Assembly (NCBI RefSeq): GCF_014648915.1
Contig: NZ_BMSA01000005.1
Location: 186,001 to 250,000, forward strand
Length of the DNA stretch: 64,000 bases
Reading direction: 5' to 3'
Origin: Streptomyces phaeofaciens
Lineage (GTDB): Bacteria; Actinomycetota; Actinomycetes; Streptomycetales; Streptomycetaceae
Position numbers and translations under genes: made by a program. Positions 16,613 to 24,393 of the stretch are shown here, piece after piece. Positions within the stretch are counted from its first letter, which is position 1; the number at the start of each line of letters is the position of its first letter. Below the pieces are notes generated by a model that saw only the letters and a program-made list of their open reading frames with translations, made no database searches and was not told the DNA's origin.

Positions 16613-17824
16613 TCATGGGCGACGGTCGGGCAGAACCCCGCTGAGCAGGAACGCGACACTCCGTTCGGTCTCCGTCCAGGCCCGTGTGTCGAGGGCGACG
16701 GACTGGAGGAGGGCGCACTCGACGTGGTAGCCGTGCTCGGTCAGGTCGCGGCCGACGAGTTCGGCGGCGTCGCGGGTCGCCGCGTGGGTGACGATGCGCT
16801 GCGGGCGGCGGTCGGCGACCGCGGAGACCACGGCCGCTCCCCCGCCGCCGACCCGGACGACGTCCGGTTCGGGCAGGTCCTCCAGGACGTGCGGGGCGGT
16901 GCCGCGGACGATCTGGAGCTGGACGCCGTAGCGGCGTGCGGCGGCGTCGGTGCGGGCGCACGCCTCCAGGTCGTGGTCGACGGCGAGGACGGCGGCCCCG
17001 GCCCGCGCGGCCTCGGTCGCGAACGCCCCGCTGCCGCAGCCGATGTCCCAGACGAGGTCGCCGACGCGCGGACCGAGCCGGGCGAGTTGGGCGGCGCGCA
17101 GCAGTTCCGTCTCGCCCTCACCGAGTCCGCCGCCGTACGCCTCGGCGGGCAGGGCCCAGCCGCGCGGGCCGGTGCCCGGGTCGCGCCCGGCGATCCAGCC
17201 GGCGTCGCCGCCGGTGCTCGCCGGGCCGCCGATGACGATGACGACGTTGGGGTCGCGCCAGATGTGGTCGACGGCCTTGTCGGAGGTGAGGACGCTGACC
17301 CGCTCGCGGTCGGTGCCCAGTTCCTCGCAGACGACGAAGGTGCGGTGCACGCCCTCCAGCAGCAGGCCCAGTTCGGCGGGGCCGGCGCCGGGCGAGGTGA
17401 GGACGGCCACCTTGGAGTGGGCGCGGCAGACGTTGACCGCGCGGCGCAGCGTGCGCGGGTGGGCGACGACGACCTCGGCGTCGTCCCAGGGCATCCCGGC
17501 GCGGGCGAAGGCGGCGGCGACGGCGGAGACGGCCGGGACGACCTCGACCTCCAGGCCGAACTCGGGTGCGCGCAGGGTCCGTACGACACCGAAGAAGCCG
17601 GGGTCGCCGTCGGCGAGCACGACCGCGGTGCCGCGGTGGCCGGCGATCCGGCGGGAGGCGAGGGCGACGCTGCCGAGGCGGATGCGCTCGGCGGCGGGCG
17701 GCACCTCGGGCAGCGCCAGGTGGTGGGCGGCGCCGGCCACGAGGGTGGCCGCGCCCAGAGCCGAGCGGGCCGCGGCGGTCAGCGGCGAGCCGTCCCAGCC
17801 GATCACCGTGACGCGGTCGGCCAT
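16613..17824 (-). CDS. cobL: Precorrin-6Y C5,15-methyltransferase (decarboxylating)
   Basis: 403 residues, fusion of the CbiE and CbiT activities. The N-terminal half (~1-210) is the tetrapyrrole methylase domain (VTVIGWDGSPL, VVLADGDPGFFGVV, VVPAVSAVAAAFARAG). The C-terminal half (~235-400) is a class I SAM methyltransferase (VWDIGCGSGAFATEAARAGAAVLAVDHD). Together they methylate C5 and C15 of precorrin-6Y and decarboxylate the acetate side chain in the aerobic cobalamin pathway. The stop lies about 370 bases upstream of bluB-cobT on the same strand, so co-transcription is possible but unproven. Start ATG at 17824. Confidence 0.92.
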   Translation of the reverse strand: MADRVTVIGWDGSPLTAAARSALGAATLVAGAAHHLALPEVPPAAERIRLGSVALASRRIAGHRGTAVVLADGDPGFFGVVRTLRAPEFGLEVEVVPAVSAVAAAFARAGMPWDDAEVVVAHPRTLRRAVNVCRAHSKVAVLTSPGAGPAELGLLLEGVHRTFVVCEELGTDRERVSVLTSDKAVDHIWRDPNVVIVIGGPASTGGDAGWIAGRDPGTGPRGWALPAEAYGGGLGEGETELLRAAQLARLGPRVGDLVWDIGCGSGAFATEAARAGAAVLAVDHDLEACARTDAAARRYGVQLQIVRGTAPHVLEDLPEPDVVRVGGGGAAVVSAVADRRPQRIVTHAATRDAAELVGRDLTEHGYHVECALLQSVALDTRAWTETERSVAFLLSGVLPDRRP

Positions 17825-17920
17825 CGTCGTCAGTCTCCCCGGGGGTTCACGCAGGCAGCGGGCTCCGTGAGAGTACCTGGTCGCGCGGGCCGTGGCAGGG
17901 GGCGGCCACCCGCCCGGGAG

Positions 17921-18559
17921 TCAGTTCCAGTCGGTGTACGAGGTGAATCCGCCGCTCTCCGCGAGCTGCTCCCCGGCGCCCTCCAGGTCCTCCGGGAGCA
18001 GGCTCCAGACGATGAAGTCGGTGCGCACCTCGCTCCAGCCGCCGTCCTCGGTGCGGGCGCGCGCTATGCAGGCGCCGCGCAGGACGCCCTCGCTGATGCA
18101 GCCGAGCTTCTGGGCGACCTGCTGGGAGGCGGTGTTGTCGGCGGCCGTGCGCAGTTCGATGCGCTCGAACTTCTGGTCCGTGAAGAGCCACTGCGCGGTG
18201 GCCAGCGCCGCCTCGGAGGCGTAGCCCTCGCCGCGCGCCCAGGGGGCGACGATGTACGACAGTTCCGTGGAGCGGACGTGCCAGTCGGTCCTGCCGAGCT
18301 GGATGACGCCGACCAGGCGCTGGGTGAGGAACTCGGTGACGGCGAGGTCGAGGCCGCGTCCGGCGGTGCGTTCGGCGGGCGCGTACTCGGTGATCCAGTG
18401 GCGCGCGGCGTCCTCGGTGAACGGCTGCGGGACGGATGTCCAGGCCGCGGTCTGCTCGTCGTTCATCATCTCGGCCAGGGCGGGCACGTCGTCCTCGTCG
18501 AGGGGACGCAGCACCAACCGCTCCGTGCTGATGGAGATGGTGGGGAAGGTGCTCGTCAT
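17921..18559 (-). CDS. RimJ/RimL-type GNAT acetyltransferase
   Basis: 212 residues. The opening ISTERLVLRPLDEDDVPALAEMMND and the acetyl-CoA loop YIVAPWARGEGYASEAALA followed by DNTASQQVAQKLGCISEGVLRG are typical of the RimJ/RimL N-acetyltransferase subfamily, which acetylates ribosomal-protein N-termini, antibiotics or polyamines. No substrate can be assigned. It stands alone between the met importer terminator and cobL, with no clear promoter visible. Confidence 0.85.
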   Translation of the reverse strand: MTSTFPTISISTERLVLRPLDEDDVPALAEMMNDEQTAAWTSVPQPFTEDAARHWITEYAPAERTAGRGLDLAVTEFLTQRLVGVIQLGRTDWHVRSTELSYIVAPWARGEGYASEAALATAQWLFTDQKFERIELRTAADNTASQQVAQKLGCISEGVLRGACIARARTEDGGWSEVRTDFIVWSLLPEDLEGAGEQLAESGGFTSYTDWN

Positions 18560-18658
18560 GAAGCCGCTCCGTAGCCTTCGAAACCGTCAGGGCCCGATCT
18601 GCTGGACCGTCAGGCCCGTTGAACTGCCCAGCATGCAGCATGAAAGCACCGAACCGCA

Positions 18659-18694
18659 CCACGGGGTCCACCCCGTGCGGAGTGAACCCCGTGG
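18659..18694 (-). terminator. Probable terminator of metNIQ
   Basis: Hairpin CACGGGGT/ACCCCGTG (18660-18677) with two-base loop, plus a second copy of AACCCCGTGG at 18685-18694 that could pair instead. It lies 28-63 bases after the metQ stop. Confidence 0.55.
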
Positions 18695-18721
18695 CTGCGG
18701 AGGTGTCCGGCCGGGCCGGGA

Positions 18722-19558
18722 TCAGAACGCGGCGACGACCGCGCCGTCGTACTTGTCCTCGATGAACTTCTTGACGTCGGCCGAGGTCAGCAGCTTGGCG
18801 AGCTTCTCGATGCGCGGGTCGTCCTCGTTGCCCTTCTTCACGGCGAGGAAGTTGGCGTACGGGTTGTCCGTCGCGGACTCGGCGACGAGGGCGTTCTTCG
18901 CCGGGCTGAGGTCGGCCTCCAGGGCGTAGTTGCCGTTGATCACCGCGGCATCGACGTCGGCCAGGGCGCGCGGCAGCTGGGCCGCCTCCAGCTCCTTGAA
19001 CTTCAGGTTCTTCGGGTTGCCGGTGACGTCCTTGGGGGTGGCCTCGAAGCCGACGCCGTCCTTCAGCTCGATCAGGCCGTTGGCCTCCAGCAGCTTCAGC
19101 GCGCGGGCCTCGTTGGTGGTGTCGTTCGGCAGGGCGACGGTGGCGCCCTTCTTCAGGTCGTCGAGCTTCTTGACGTCCTGGGAGTAGAGGCCGAGCGGCT
19201 CCAGGTGCACGGTCGCGTTCGGCACGGCGACGATGTCGGTGCCGTTCTTCTTGTTGAAGTCGGTGAGGTACGGCTGGTGCTGGAAGTAGTTGGCGTCCAC
19301 CTCGCCCTGCTGGACGGCCGTGTTGGGGGTCACGTAGTCGGTGAACTCCTTGACCTCCAGCTCGAGGCCGGCCTTCGCCGCGAGGTTGTCCTTGATGTAG
19401 GTGAGGATCTCGCCCTGCGGGGTGGGGGTGGCCGCGACGGTCAGCGTGGCGTTCGCGTCGGTGCTGCCGGAGTCCTTGTCCGAGCCGCAGGCGCTGAGTC
19501 CGAGGGTGAGGGCTCCGGCGGCGAGGACGGCGGTGGTGATCTTGGCGGTGTTACGCAC
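18722..19558 (-). CDS. metQ: Methionine ABC transporter substrate-binding lipoprotein
   Basis: 278 residues of the NlpA/MetQ family. The signal peptide ends in a lipobox (LTLGLSACGSD), so the protein is a membrane-tethered lipoprotein that captures methionine outside the cell. The mature part carries family signatures such as FTDYVTPNTAVQQGEVDANYFQHQPYL and VALPNDTTNEARAL. The GTG at 19558 is chosen because AGGAAAGG lies eight bases upstream and the signal peptide starts there. It is the third gene of the metN-metI-metQ operon and is followed by a hairpin. Confidence 0.93.
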   Translation of the reverse strand: MRNTAKITTAVLAAGALTLGLSACGSDKDSGSTDANATLTVAATPTPQGEILTYIKDNLAAKAGLELEVKEFTDYVTPNTAVQQGEVDANYFQHQPYLTDFNKKNGTDIVAVPNATVHLEPLGLYSQDVKKLDDLKKGATVALPNDTTNEARALKLLEANGLIELKDGVGFEATPKDVTGNPKNLKFKELEAAQLPRALADVDAAVINGNYALEADLSPAKNALVAESATDNPYANFLAVKKGNEDDPRIEKLAKLLTSADVKKFIEDKYDGAVVAAF

Positions 19559-19626
19559 GAAAAGTGCCTTTCCTAGGGGTGGTGCGGCCCCGCTGTGGGT
19601 GTGCGGGGAGTTCTTGGGGGGGTGAC

Positions 19627-20352
19627 TCAGACGGCCTTGCCGGTGGCCGTGGCGGCCTTCAGCAGCCGCAGCTTCGGCGCGGCGCCGGCGTTCCCGCCGC
19701 GGCGGTGCAGGGAGCGGGCCGCGTAGTCGCCGGCGAACTGGATGAGCGAGATGACGACGGCGAGGATCGCGACGGTGATCCACATCAGTTCGGTCTCGAA
19801 GCGCTGGTAGCCGTAGCGGATGGCGATGTCGCCGAGACCGCCGGCGCCGACCGTGCCGGCCATCGCGGAGTAGCCGATGAGGGCGACGATCGTGGTGGTC
19901 GTGCTGGCGATGAGCGAGGGCAGCGACTCGGGGACGAGGACCTTGCGCACGACGGTCCAGGTGTTGCCGCCCATCGCCTGGACGGCCTCGACGAGTCCGC
20001 CGTCCACCTCGCGGACGGCCGTCTCGACCAGCCGGGCGAAGAACGGGATGGCGCCGACGGCGAGCGGCACGATGGCGGCCTCACGGCCGATGGTCGTCCC
20101 GGTGATCGCGCGGGTGAAGCCCAGCAGCGCGACGATCAGGATGATGAACGGCATCGACCGGGCGATGTTCACGACCTGCCCGATCACCTTGTTGGCGAGG
20201 ACGTTCTGGAGCAGGCCGCCGCGGTCGGTGAGGACCAGCAGGATGCCGAGCGGAAGACCGCCGGCGACGGCGATCACGGTGGACCAGCCGACCATGTAGA
20301 GGGTGTCCCAACACGCCTGCGACAGCAGGGGCTGCATCTCGGACCAGGTCAC
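19627..20352 (-). CDS. metI: Methionine ABC transporter permease
   Basis: 241 residues with about five membrane segments (e.g. TLYMVGWSTVIAVAGGLPLGILLVL, SMPFIILIVALLGF, AILAVVISLIQFAG). The EAA coupling loop reads VEAVQAMGGNTWTVVRKVLVPESLPS, the helix that docks on the MetN ATPase. Translation is coupled to metN: the GTG start overlaps the metN TGA in the GTGA arrangement. Confidence 0.93.
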   Translation of the reverse strand: MTWSEMQPLLSQACWDTLYMVGWSTVIAVAGGLPLGILLVLTDRGGLLQNVLANKVIGQVVNIARSMPFIILIVALLGFTRAITGTTIGREAAIVPLAVGAIPFFARLVETAVREVDGGLVEAVQAMGGNTWTVVRKVLVPESLPSLIASTTTTIVALIGYSAMAGTVGAGGLGDIAIRYGYQRFETELMWITVAILAVVISLIQFAGDYAARSLHRRGGNAGAAPKLRLLKAATATGKAV

Positions 20353-21413
20353 TTGGCACCTTCCTTCACCAGCACGGACGCGGGCTCCTGGCCCACGATG
20401 TCGATCTGGAGCCCCTGTTCGCGCAGGAAGCCGATGGGCACGACGTTGTCCTCGTAGCGGCCGGGCAGTTCGATGCGCATCCGGCCGATCTGGAGGCCGC
20501 CGACGGTGTCGATGGCGGCGCCGAGGATCGAGATGTCGATGTTGTAGGTGCGCGAGAGCTGGGAGATGACCGGCTGGGTGGCGGCCTCGCCGTGGAAGGT
20601 GACGTCGACGACGGTGCGGTCGGCGCCGGTGGCCTCGCCGCCGACCGGGAAGAGCGCGGCGGCCAGCTGGGAGCCGGGGGTGGCGAGCAGCTCGCTGACG
20701 GTGCCGGACTCGACGATCCGGCCGCGCTCCATGAGGGCGGCGGAGTCGCAGATCGACTTCACGACGTCCATCTCGTGGGTGATGAGCAGGACGGTGAGGC
20801 CCAGCTGCCGGTTCAGGTCGCGCAGCAGCTGGAGGATGGAGCGGGTGGTCTCGGGGTCGAGGGCGCTGGTGGCCTCGTCGGAGAGGAGCACCTTGGGGTC
20901 GCCGGCGAGGGCGCGGGCGATGCCGACGCGCTGCTTCTGGCCGCCGGAGAGCTGGGCCGGGTAGGAGGCCGCCTTGTCGGCGAGCCCGACCAGGTCGAGC
21001 AGCTCCAGCGCCTTGCGGGAACGTTCCTTCCCGCTGATGCCGAGGATCTCCAGGGGCAGTTCGACGTTGTCCTGCACGGTCCGCGAGGAGAGCAGGTTGA
21101 AGTGCTGGAAGACCATGCCGATCCGGCTGCGCGCCTCTCGCAGCGCCTTCCCGGCACGGGGGCCGCGCCCGGCGAGCGCGGTGAGGTCCTGTCCGGCGAC
21201 GGTGACCGTGCCGGCGGTGGGGCGCTCCAGGAGGTTGACGCAGCGGATCAGCGAGGACTTGCCGGCGCCGGACTGGCCGATGACGCCGAACACTTCGCCT
21301 TCGCGGACGTGCAGGTCGACGCCGTCCAAGGCGGTGACCTCACGGCCTCGGGAGCGGTCGACCCGATAGATCTTGGTCAGGCCCGTGGTGGTGATCACGT
21401 GGGTTTCCGTCAC
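20349..21413 (-). CDS. metN: Methionine ABC transporter ATP-binding protein
   Basis: 354 residues. ATPase domain: Walker A GQSGAGKSS, Q-loop FQHFNLL, signature LSGGQKQRVGIARALA, Walker B VLLSDEATSALDPET, His switch LLITHEMD. The C-terminal ~80 residues (ATQPVISQLSRTYNIDISILGA) form the NIL domain, where methionine binds to inhibit transport in MetN proteins. The GTG at 21413 or another at 21398 could be the start; neither has a good ribosome-binding site. About 200 bases upstream is a Cys-rich leader ORF, which may control the operon by attenuation. Confidence 0.92.
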   Translation of the reverse strand: MTETHVITTTGLTKIYRVDRSRGREVTALDGVDLHVREGEVFGVIGQSGAGKSSLIRCVNLLERPTAGTVTVAGQDLTALAGRGPRAGKALREARSRIGMVFQHFNLLSSRTVQDNVELPLEILGISGKERSRKALELLDLVGLADKAASYPAQLSGGQKQRVGIARALAGDPKVLLSDEATSALDPETTRSILQLLRDLNRQLGLTVLLITHEMDVVKSICDSAALMERGRIVESGTVSELLATPGSQLAAALFPVGGEATGADRTVVDVTFHGEAATQPVISQLSRTYNIDISILGAAIDTVGGLQIGRMRIELPGRYEDNVVPIGFLREQGLQIDIVGQEPASVLVKEGAK

Positions 21414-21615
21414 TGTCGAGTGCGCGGGCGTGGGTGGGCCCGGGCGCACGGGTGCAGGCTGTCAGGGGGCGCGGCACAGTTCTCGCGGTGGCGGTGGAAC
21501 CGGGGAGATCATGTGCGCGCTGGGCTTTCGTCCGGTACGGCTCTCGGGCGGCGTACGGACATGCCACGGCGTCTCGCTTCGGGGCGCGAGGCTCGGTCGG
21601 TGGTGCGGGGGCCCT

Positions 21616-21708
21616 CTAGAAGGCGCACATTCGACACAGACAACGAGCACCGGGCGTCATGGTCGCCTCGGTCGCAAGGGTGCGGCTGCTCGTCGTGGTC
21701 ATGGGCAT
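21616..21708 (-). CDS. Putative Cys-rich leader peptide upstream of metNIQ
   Basis: A 30-codon ORF (a shorter start at 21660 gives 14 codons) that ends in ARCLCRMCAF and a TAG stop. Three cysteine codons and one methionine codon lie in the last seven positions. This kind of clustering is what ribosome-stalling attenuators use to sense the amino acid they name. A hairpin GTGCG/CGCAC (arms flanking 21601-21629) includes the last codons and the stop, so ribosome position would change RNA folding before metN. The role is an inference; no homologous leader was searched. Confidence 0.5.
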   Translation of the reverse strand: MPMTTTSSRTLATEATMTPGARCLCRMCAF

Positions 21709-21786
21709 CAGTAAAGCAGACCTACGGTGCTGACAGAGCCCCGGTTGTCCGCATGCTGGACACGCGTGGACGGCCGGGGCGTTCGC

Positions 21787-22440
21787 TCAGGCGCGGACGG
21801 AGATCGTCACTCCCCCGTCGGTGACCAGCGCGGACAAGGCGGACAGGTCCGTCACCACATGGTCGGCGTGCAGCTCGTCGGCCCGGTGGGTTGTGGCCAA
21901 CGCCACGGTGGTCATCCCGGCGGCGCGGCCGGCTTGGAGCCCGGCCGGGGCGTCCTCGAAGACGACGCAGGCGGCGGGGTCGACGCCGAGCGCGCGGGCG
22001 GCGAGCAGATAGGGCTCGGGGTCGGGCTTGCCGCGGGTGACGTCGTCGGCGGTGAGCAGGGTCTTCGGCCGTATGCCGACGGCCGCGAGCCGGGCCTCGG
22101 CCAGCCGCCGGGTGGCGGACGTCACGACGGCCCAGCGGTCGGCGGGCAGCGCGTCGAGGAAGCTCCGGGTGCCGGGGAGCAGCGCGACACCGCCGTTCGG
22201 CACGTCCTCCACCTCCAGTTGCTCGACCCGCGCGACGGCCTCCGCGACCCGGTCCGCGGGGAGCAGGTCGGCGACGATCTCGACGGCGGTGCGGCCGTGC
22301 AGCGGGACGCGGGCGAACTGCTCGGCGGTGATGCCGTACTCCCGCGCCCAGCGCGTCCAGCAGCGTTCCACGGAGGCCAGGGTGGAGACCAGGGTGCCGT
22401 CGTTGTCGAAGAGGAGGGCCTGCGCGTGGATCGTCGTCAT
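21787..22440 (-). CDS. HAD-superfamily phosphatase
   Basis: 217 residues, beta-phosphoglucomutase/GPP-like subfamily. Motif I is LLFDNDGTLV with the nucleophilic Asp, motif II VVTSAT, motif III lysine in GKPDPEPYLLAA, motif IV VVFEDAPAGLQAG. The helical cap lies between motif I and II (~15-85). Likely substrates are small sugar or polyol phosphates. It lies upstream of the met leader region in the same direction, with a gap of about 80 bases to that ORF. Confidence 0.88.
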   Translation of the reverse strand: MTTIHAQALLFDNDGTLVSTLASVERCWTRWAREYGITAEQFARVPLHGRTAVEIVADLLPADRVAEAVARVEQLEVEDVPNGGVALLPGTRSFLDALPADRWAVVTSATRRLAEARLAAVGIRPKTLLTADDVTRGKPDPEPYLLAARALGVDPAACVVFEDAPAGLQAGRAAGMTTVALATTHRADELHADHVVTDLSALSALVTDGGVTISVRA

Positions 22441-22509
22441 GGTCTAGACCCTACGTCCCGGCGCGGGCCCGGCGGCGGGAGGCCGATTAGGGCGTAATAA
22501 GGTCACTGC

Positions 22510-22869
22510 ATGCTTGATGCCCTGACGCTGGTGACCGGCGTCGCCGCGTTGCTGCTCGCCGCCTGGTGCGGCTGGGCGGCCTACCGCGACCAGCCGACCA
22601 AGGACTGGCACTTCATCGGGATGGCCGTGGTCTCCCTGCTGGCGGTGGTCCAGCTGGTGATCGGGATCGTGCAGCTGGCGCGGGGCGAGAAGCCGGAGCA
22701 GGGCACGACGATCTTCGTGGCGTATCTGCTGGGTGCCTTCGCCTGCATCCCGGCGGCGGGGTTCATGTCGCTGGCCGAGCGCACGCGCTGGGGCTCGGTG
22801 ACGGTCGCGGCCGGCGCGGTCGTCCTCGCCGTGCTCGAGGTACGGCTCTATGACATCTGGGGAGGCTGA
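22510..22869 (+). CDS. Four-helix integral membrane protein
   Basis: 119 residues with four hydrophobic segments (LTLVTGVAALLLAAWCGWAAY, GMAVVSLLAVVQLVIGIVQLA, TTIFVAYLLGAFACIPAAGFM, SVTVAAGAVVLAVLEVRL). No charged active-site pattern. TAATAA at 22495-22500 lies nine bases before the ATG, which suggests a leaderless mRNA. It is directly followed by a second membrane protein; the pair probably works together, function unknown. Confidence 0.78.
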   Translation: MLDALTLVTGVAALLLAAWCGWAAYRDQPTKDWHFIGMAVVSLLAVVQLVIGIVQLARGEKPEQGTTIFVAYLLGAFACIPAAGFMSLAERTRWGSVTVAAGAVVLAVLEVRLYDIWGG

Positions 22870-22870
22870 G

Positions 22871-23287
22871 ATGACGGCGGTTCAGGAGAAGCCGGCCCGG
22901 CTGATCAGCGGGCCCGGCATCGTGCTGGTCTGGTTCTACGGCGTGATGGTGGTCGGGGCGGTGTCGCGCTCGGCGTACCAGATCGCCACGGACTTCGACC
23001 GGGCGCCGCTGTCGTACTCCCTGTCGGCGGTGGCGGGGGTCGTGTACGGGTTCATCACGTACTCGCTGGTGCGCGGGGGCGAGACGGCACGCCGGGCGGC
23101 GCAGGTCTGCTGCGCCGCCGAGCTCGCGGGCGTTCTGGTCGTGGGGACGTGGACCCTGATCGAGCCGTCGGCCTTCCACGACTCGACGGTCTGGTCCGAC
23201 TACGGCATGGGGTACGTGTTCATCCCGGTGCTGCTGCCGCTGTCGGCCCTGTACTGGCTGCGGAAGTCCCGTACGCCTAGGCCGTAG
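22871..23287 (+). CDS. Integral membrane protein, partner of the preceding gene
   Basis: 138 residues, about four membrane helices (GIVLVWFYGVMVVGAVSRSAYQI, LSAVAGVVYGFITYSL, AELAGVLVVGTWTLI, GYVFIPVLLPLSALYWL). The ATG starts one base after the previous stop, and GGGGAGG within the previous gene's end is its ribosome-binding site, so the two are translationally linked. Its 3' end overlaps the convergent acetyltransferase gene by 11 bases. No function known. Confidence 0.78.
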   Translation: MTAVQEKPARLISGPGIVLVWFYGVMVVGAVSRSAYQIATDFDRAPLSYSLSAVAGVVYGFITYSLVRGGETARRAAQVCCAAELAGVLVVGTWTLIEPSAFHDSTVWSDYGMGYVFIPVLLPLSALYWLRKSRTPRP

Positions 23288-23774
23288 CCGCGTACTCCCC
23301 GGCCACCTTCTCCAGCACGATCATCGGTACGCCGTCCGTGCCCTGGGAGGTGCCGACGGTCTGGTAGCCGACCCGGCGGTAGAGGCGGAGGTTGCCCTCG
23401 CTGCGGTGGCCGGTGAAGAGGCGGAACTTCGTGGCGCCGCGCTCCGCGGCCAGGGCCGACTCGGCCGCGCGCAGCAGCCGCGCGCCGATGCCGTGGCCCT
23501 GGAGGCGGGGGTGGACGCAGAGCTTGCCGATGGAGGCGGCGCCGTCCTCGGTGATGCTGCCGCGTACCGAGCCGACCACCTCGTCGCCCAGGCGGGCCAC
23601 GAAGACGCAGTCGGCGGCGAGTTCCCGCTTGACCGAGTCGAGGGTCTGGACCAGCGGGGCGATGCGGTAGTTGCCGTACAGCGCGGCTTCGCTCTGGAAG
23701 CACAGGTACTGCAACCTGAAAATCTGCTCGGCATCCTGCTCGGTCGCCACCGAGATGGTCACGCTCATGCCCAT
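23277..23774 (-). CDS. GNAT acetyltransferase
   Basis: 165 residues. The acetyl-CoA signature is LCVHPRLQGHGIGARLLRAAE and the C-terminal strand-helix GNLRLYRRVGYQTVGTSQGTDGVPMIVLEK. The ATG at 23774 has GGGAGG nine bases upstream; a GTG seven codons earlier and another ATG two codons later are alternatives. Substrate unknown. Confidence 0.85.
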   Translation of the reverse strand: MGMSVTISVATEQDAEQIFRLQYLCFQSEAALYGNYRIAPLVQTLDSVKRELAADCVFVARLGDEVVGSVRGSITEDGAASIGKLCVHPRLQGHGIGARLLRAAESALAAERGATKFRLFTGHRSEGNLRLYRRVGYQTVGTSQGTDGVPMIVLEKVAGEYAATA

Positions 23775-23819
23775 GTGCGCACGCCTCCCGCTCACCTGAT
23801 CGCCTATGGTCCTTCACTC

Positions 23820-24326
23820 CTATCCCCGCACTTGGCGGGCCGCAACCTCCGGCGTGAGCAAACGACGGAGACATCCCAGACATCTGGAACGTTCCGGTCC
23901 GAGACTGCCCTGTGAGATACCCAACTCACCGGCGATCTCCCGGTAGGTGAGGTCCTCGGGCGAGAGGAGCGCCTGGAGGAGCCGGGAGCACCGGGCGGGC
24001 AGGCGGTGGACGGCCTCGCGCAGGGCGCGGTGGCGGGCGGTGGTGAGCGCGGAAGGCTCGGGTCCGTGGTCGCGGTCGTCGGCGGGATCGGTCTCGAACG
24101 GCCGCTCGCGGCGGATCGTCCGGCGGATGCGGCGGACCTCGGCGCGCACGGCCCGGCGCAGCCAGCCCGGCGGGTCGTGCGGCGGGCCGTCGGTGGCGAG
24201 GCGCTCCAGGAGGCGGAGCCAGACCGCCTGTTCCAGGTCGCCGGGTTCGCACCCGGTGGCGTGCGCCTCGGCGGAGGCCTCCGCGGCGAGCAGCGGGCGC
24301 AGATCGGTGAGCAGGTCGTCCGTCAT
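23820..24326 (-). CDS. Sigma-70-like RNA polymerase sigma factor
   Basis: 168 residues. The N-terminal part (ATGCEPGDLEQAVWLRLLERL, then PPGWLRRAVRAEVRR) resembles sigma region 2, and the C-terminal part (LPARCSRLLQALLSPEDLTYREIAGELGISQGSLGPERSRCLGCLRRLL) is a clear region 4 helix-turn-helix. It is smaller than primary factors and fits an ECF-like or atypical group. Two cysteines in SRCLGCLRR are unusual next to the recognition helix. No anti-sigma gene is adjacent. Start ATG at 24326, with a GTG three codons earlier as alternative. Confidence 0.8.
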   Translation of the reverse strand: MTDDLLTDLRPLLAAEASAEAHATGCEPGDLEQAVWLRLLERLATDGPPHDPPGWLRRAVRAEVRRIRRTIRRERPFETDPADDRDHGPEPSALTTARHRALREAVHRLPARCSRLLQALLSPEDLTYREIAGELGISQGSLGPERSRCLGCLRRLLTPEVAARQVRG

Positions 24327-24340
24327 GTGCCCCACGATGC

Positions 24341-24372
24341 GGCCGCCCGGGCGGCTGGTTGCCCGGGCGGCC
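24341..24372 (-). terminator. Terminator after the glycerophosphodiesterase gene
   Basis: Perfect 12-bp stem GGCCGCCCGGGC / GCCCGGGCGGCC with an eight-base loop, 22 bases after the stop of the upstream gene and before the sigma factor start. Confidence 0.75.
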
Positions 24373-24393
24373 GACTGTCACTCCAACGGGGAA

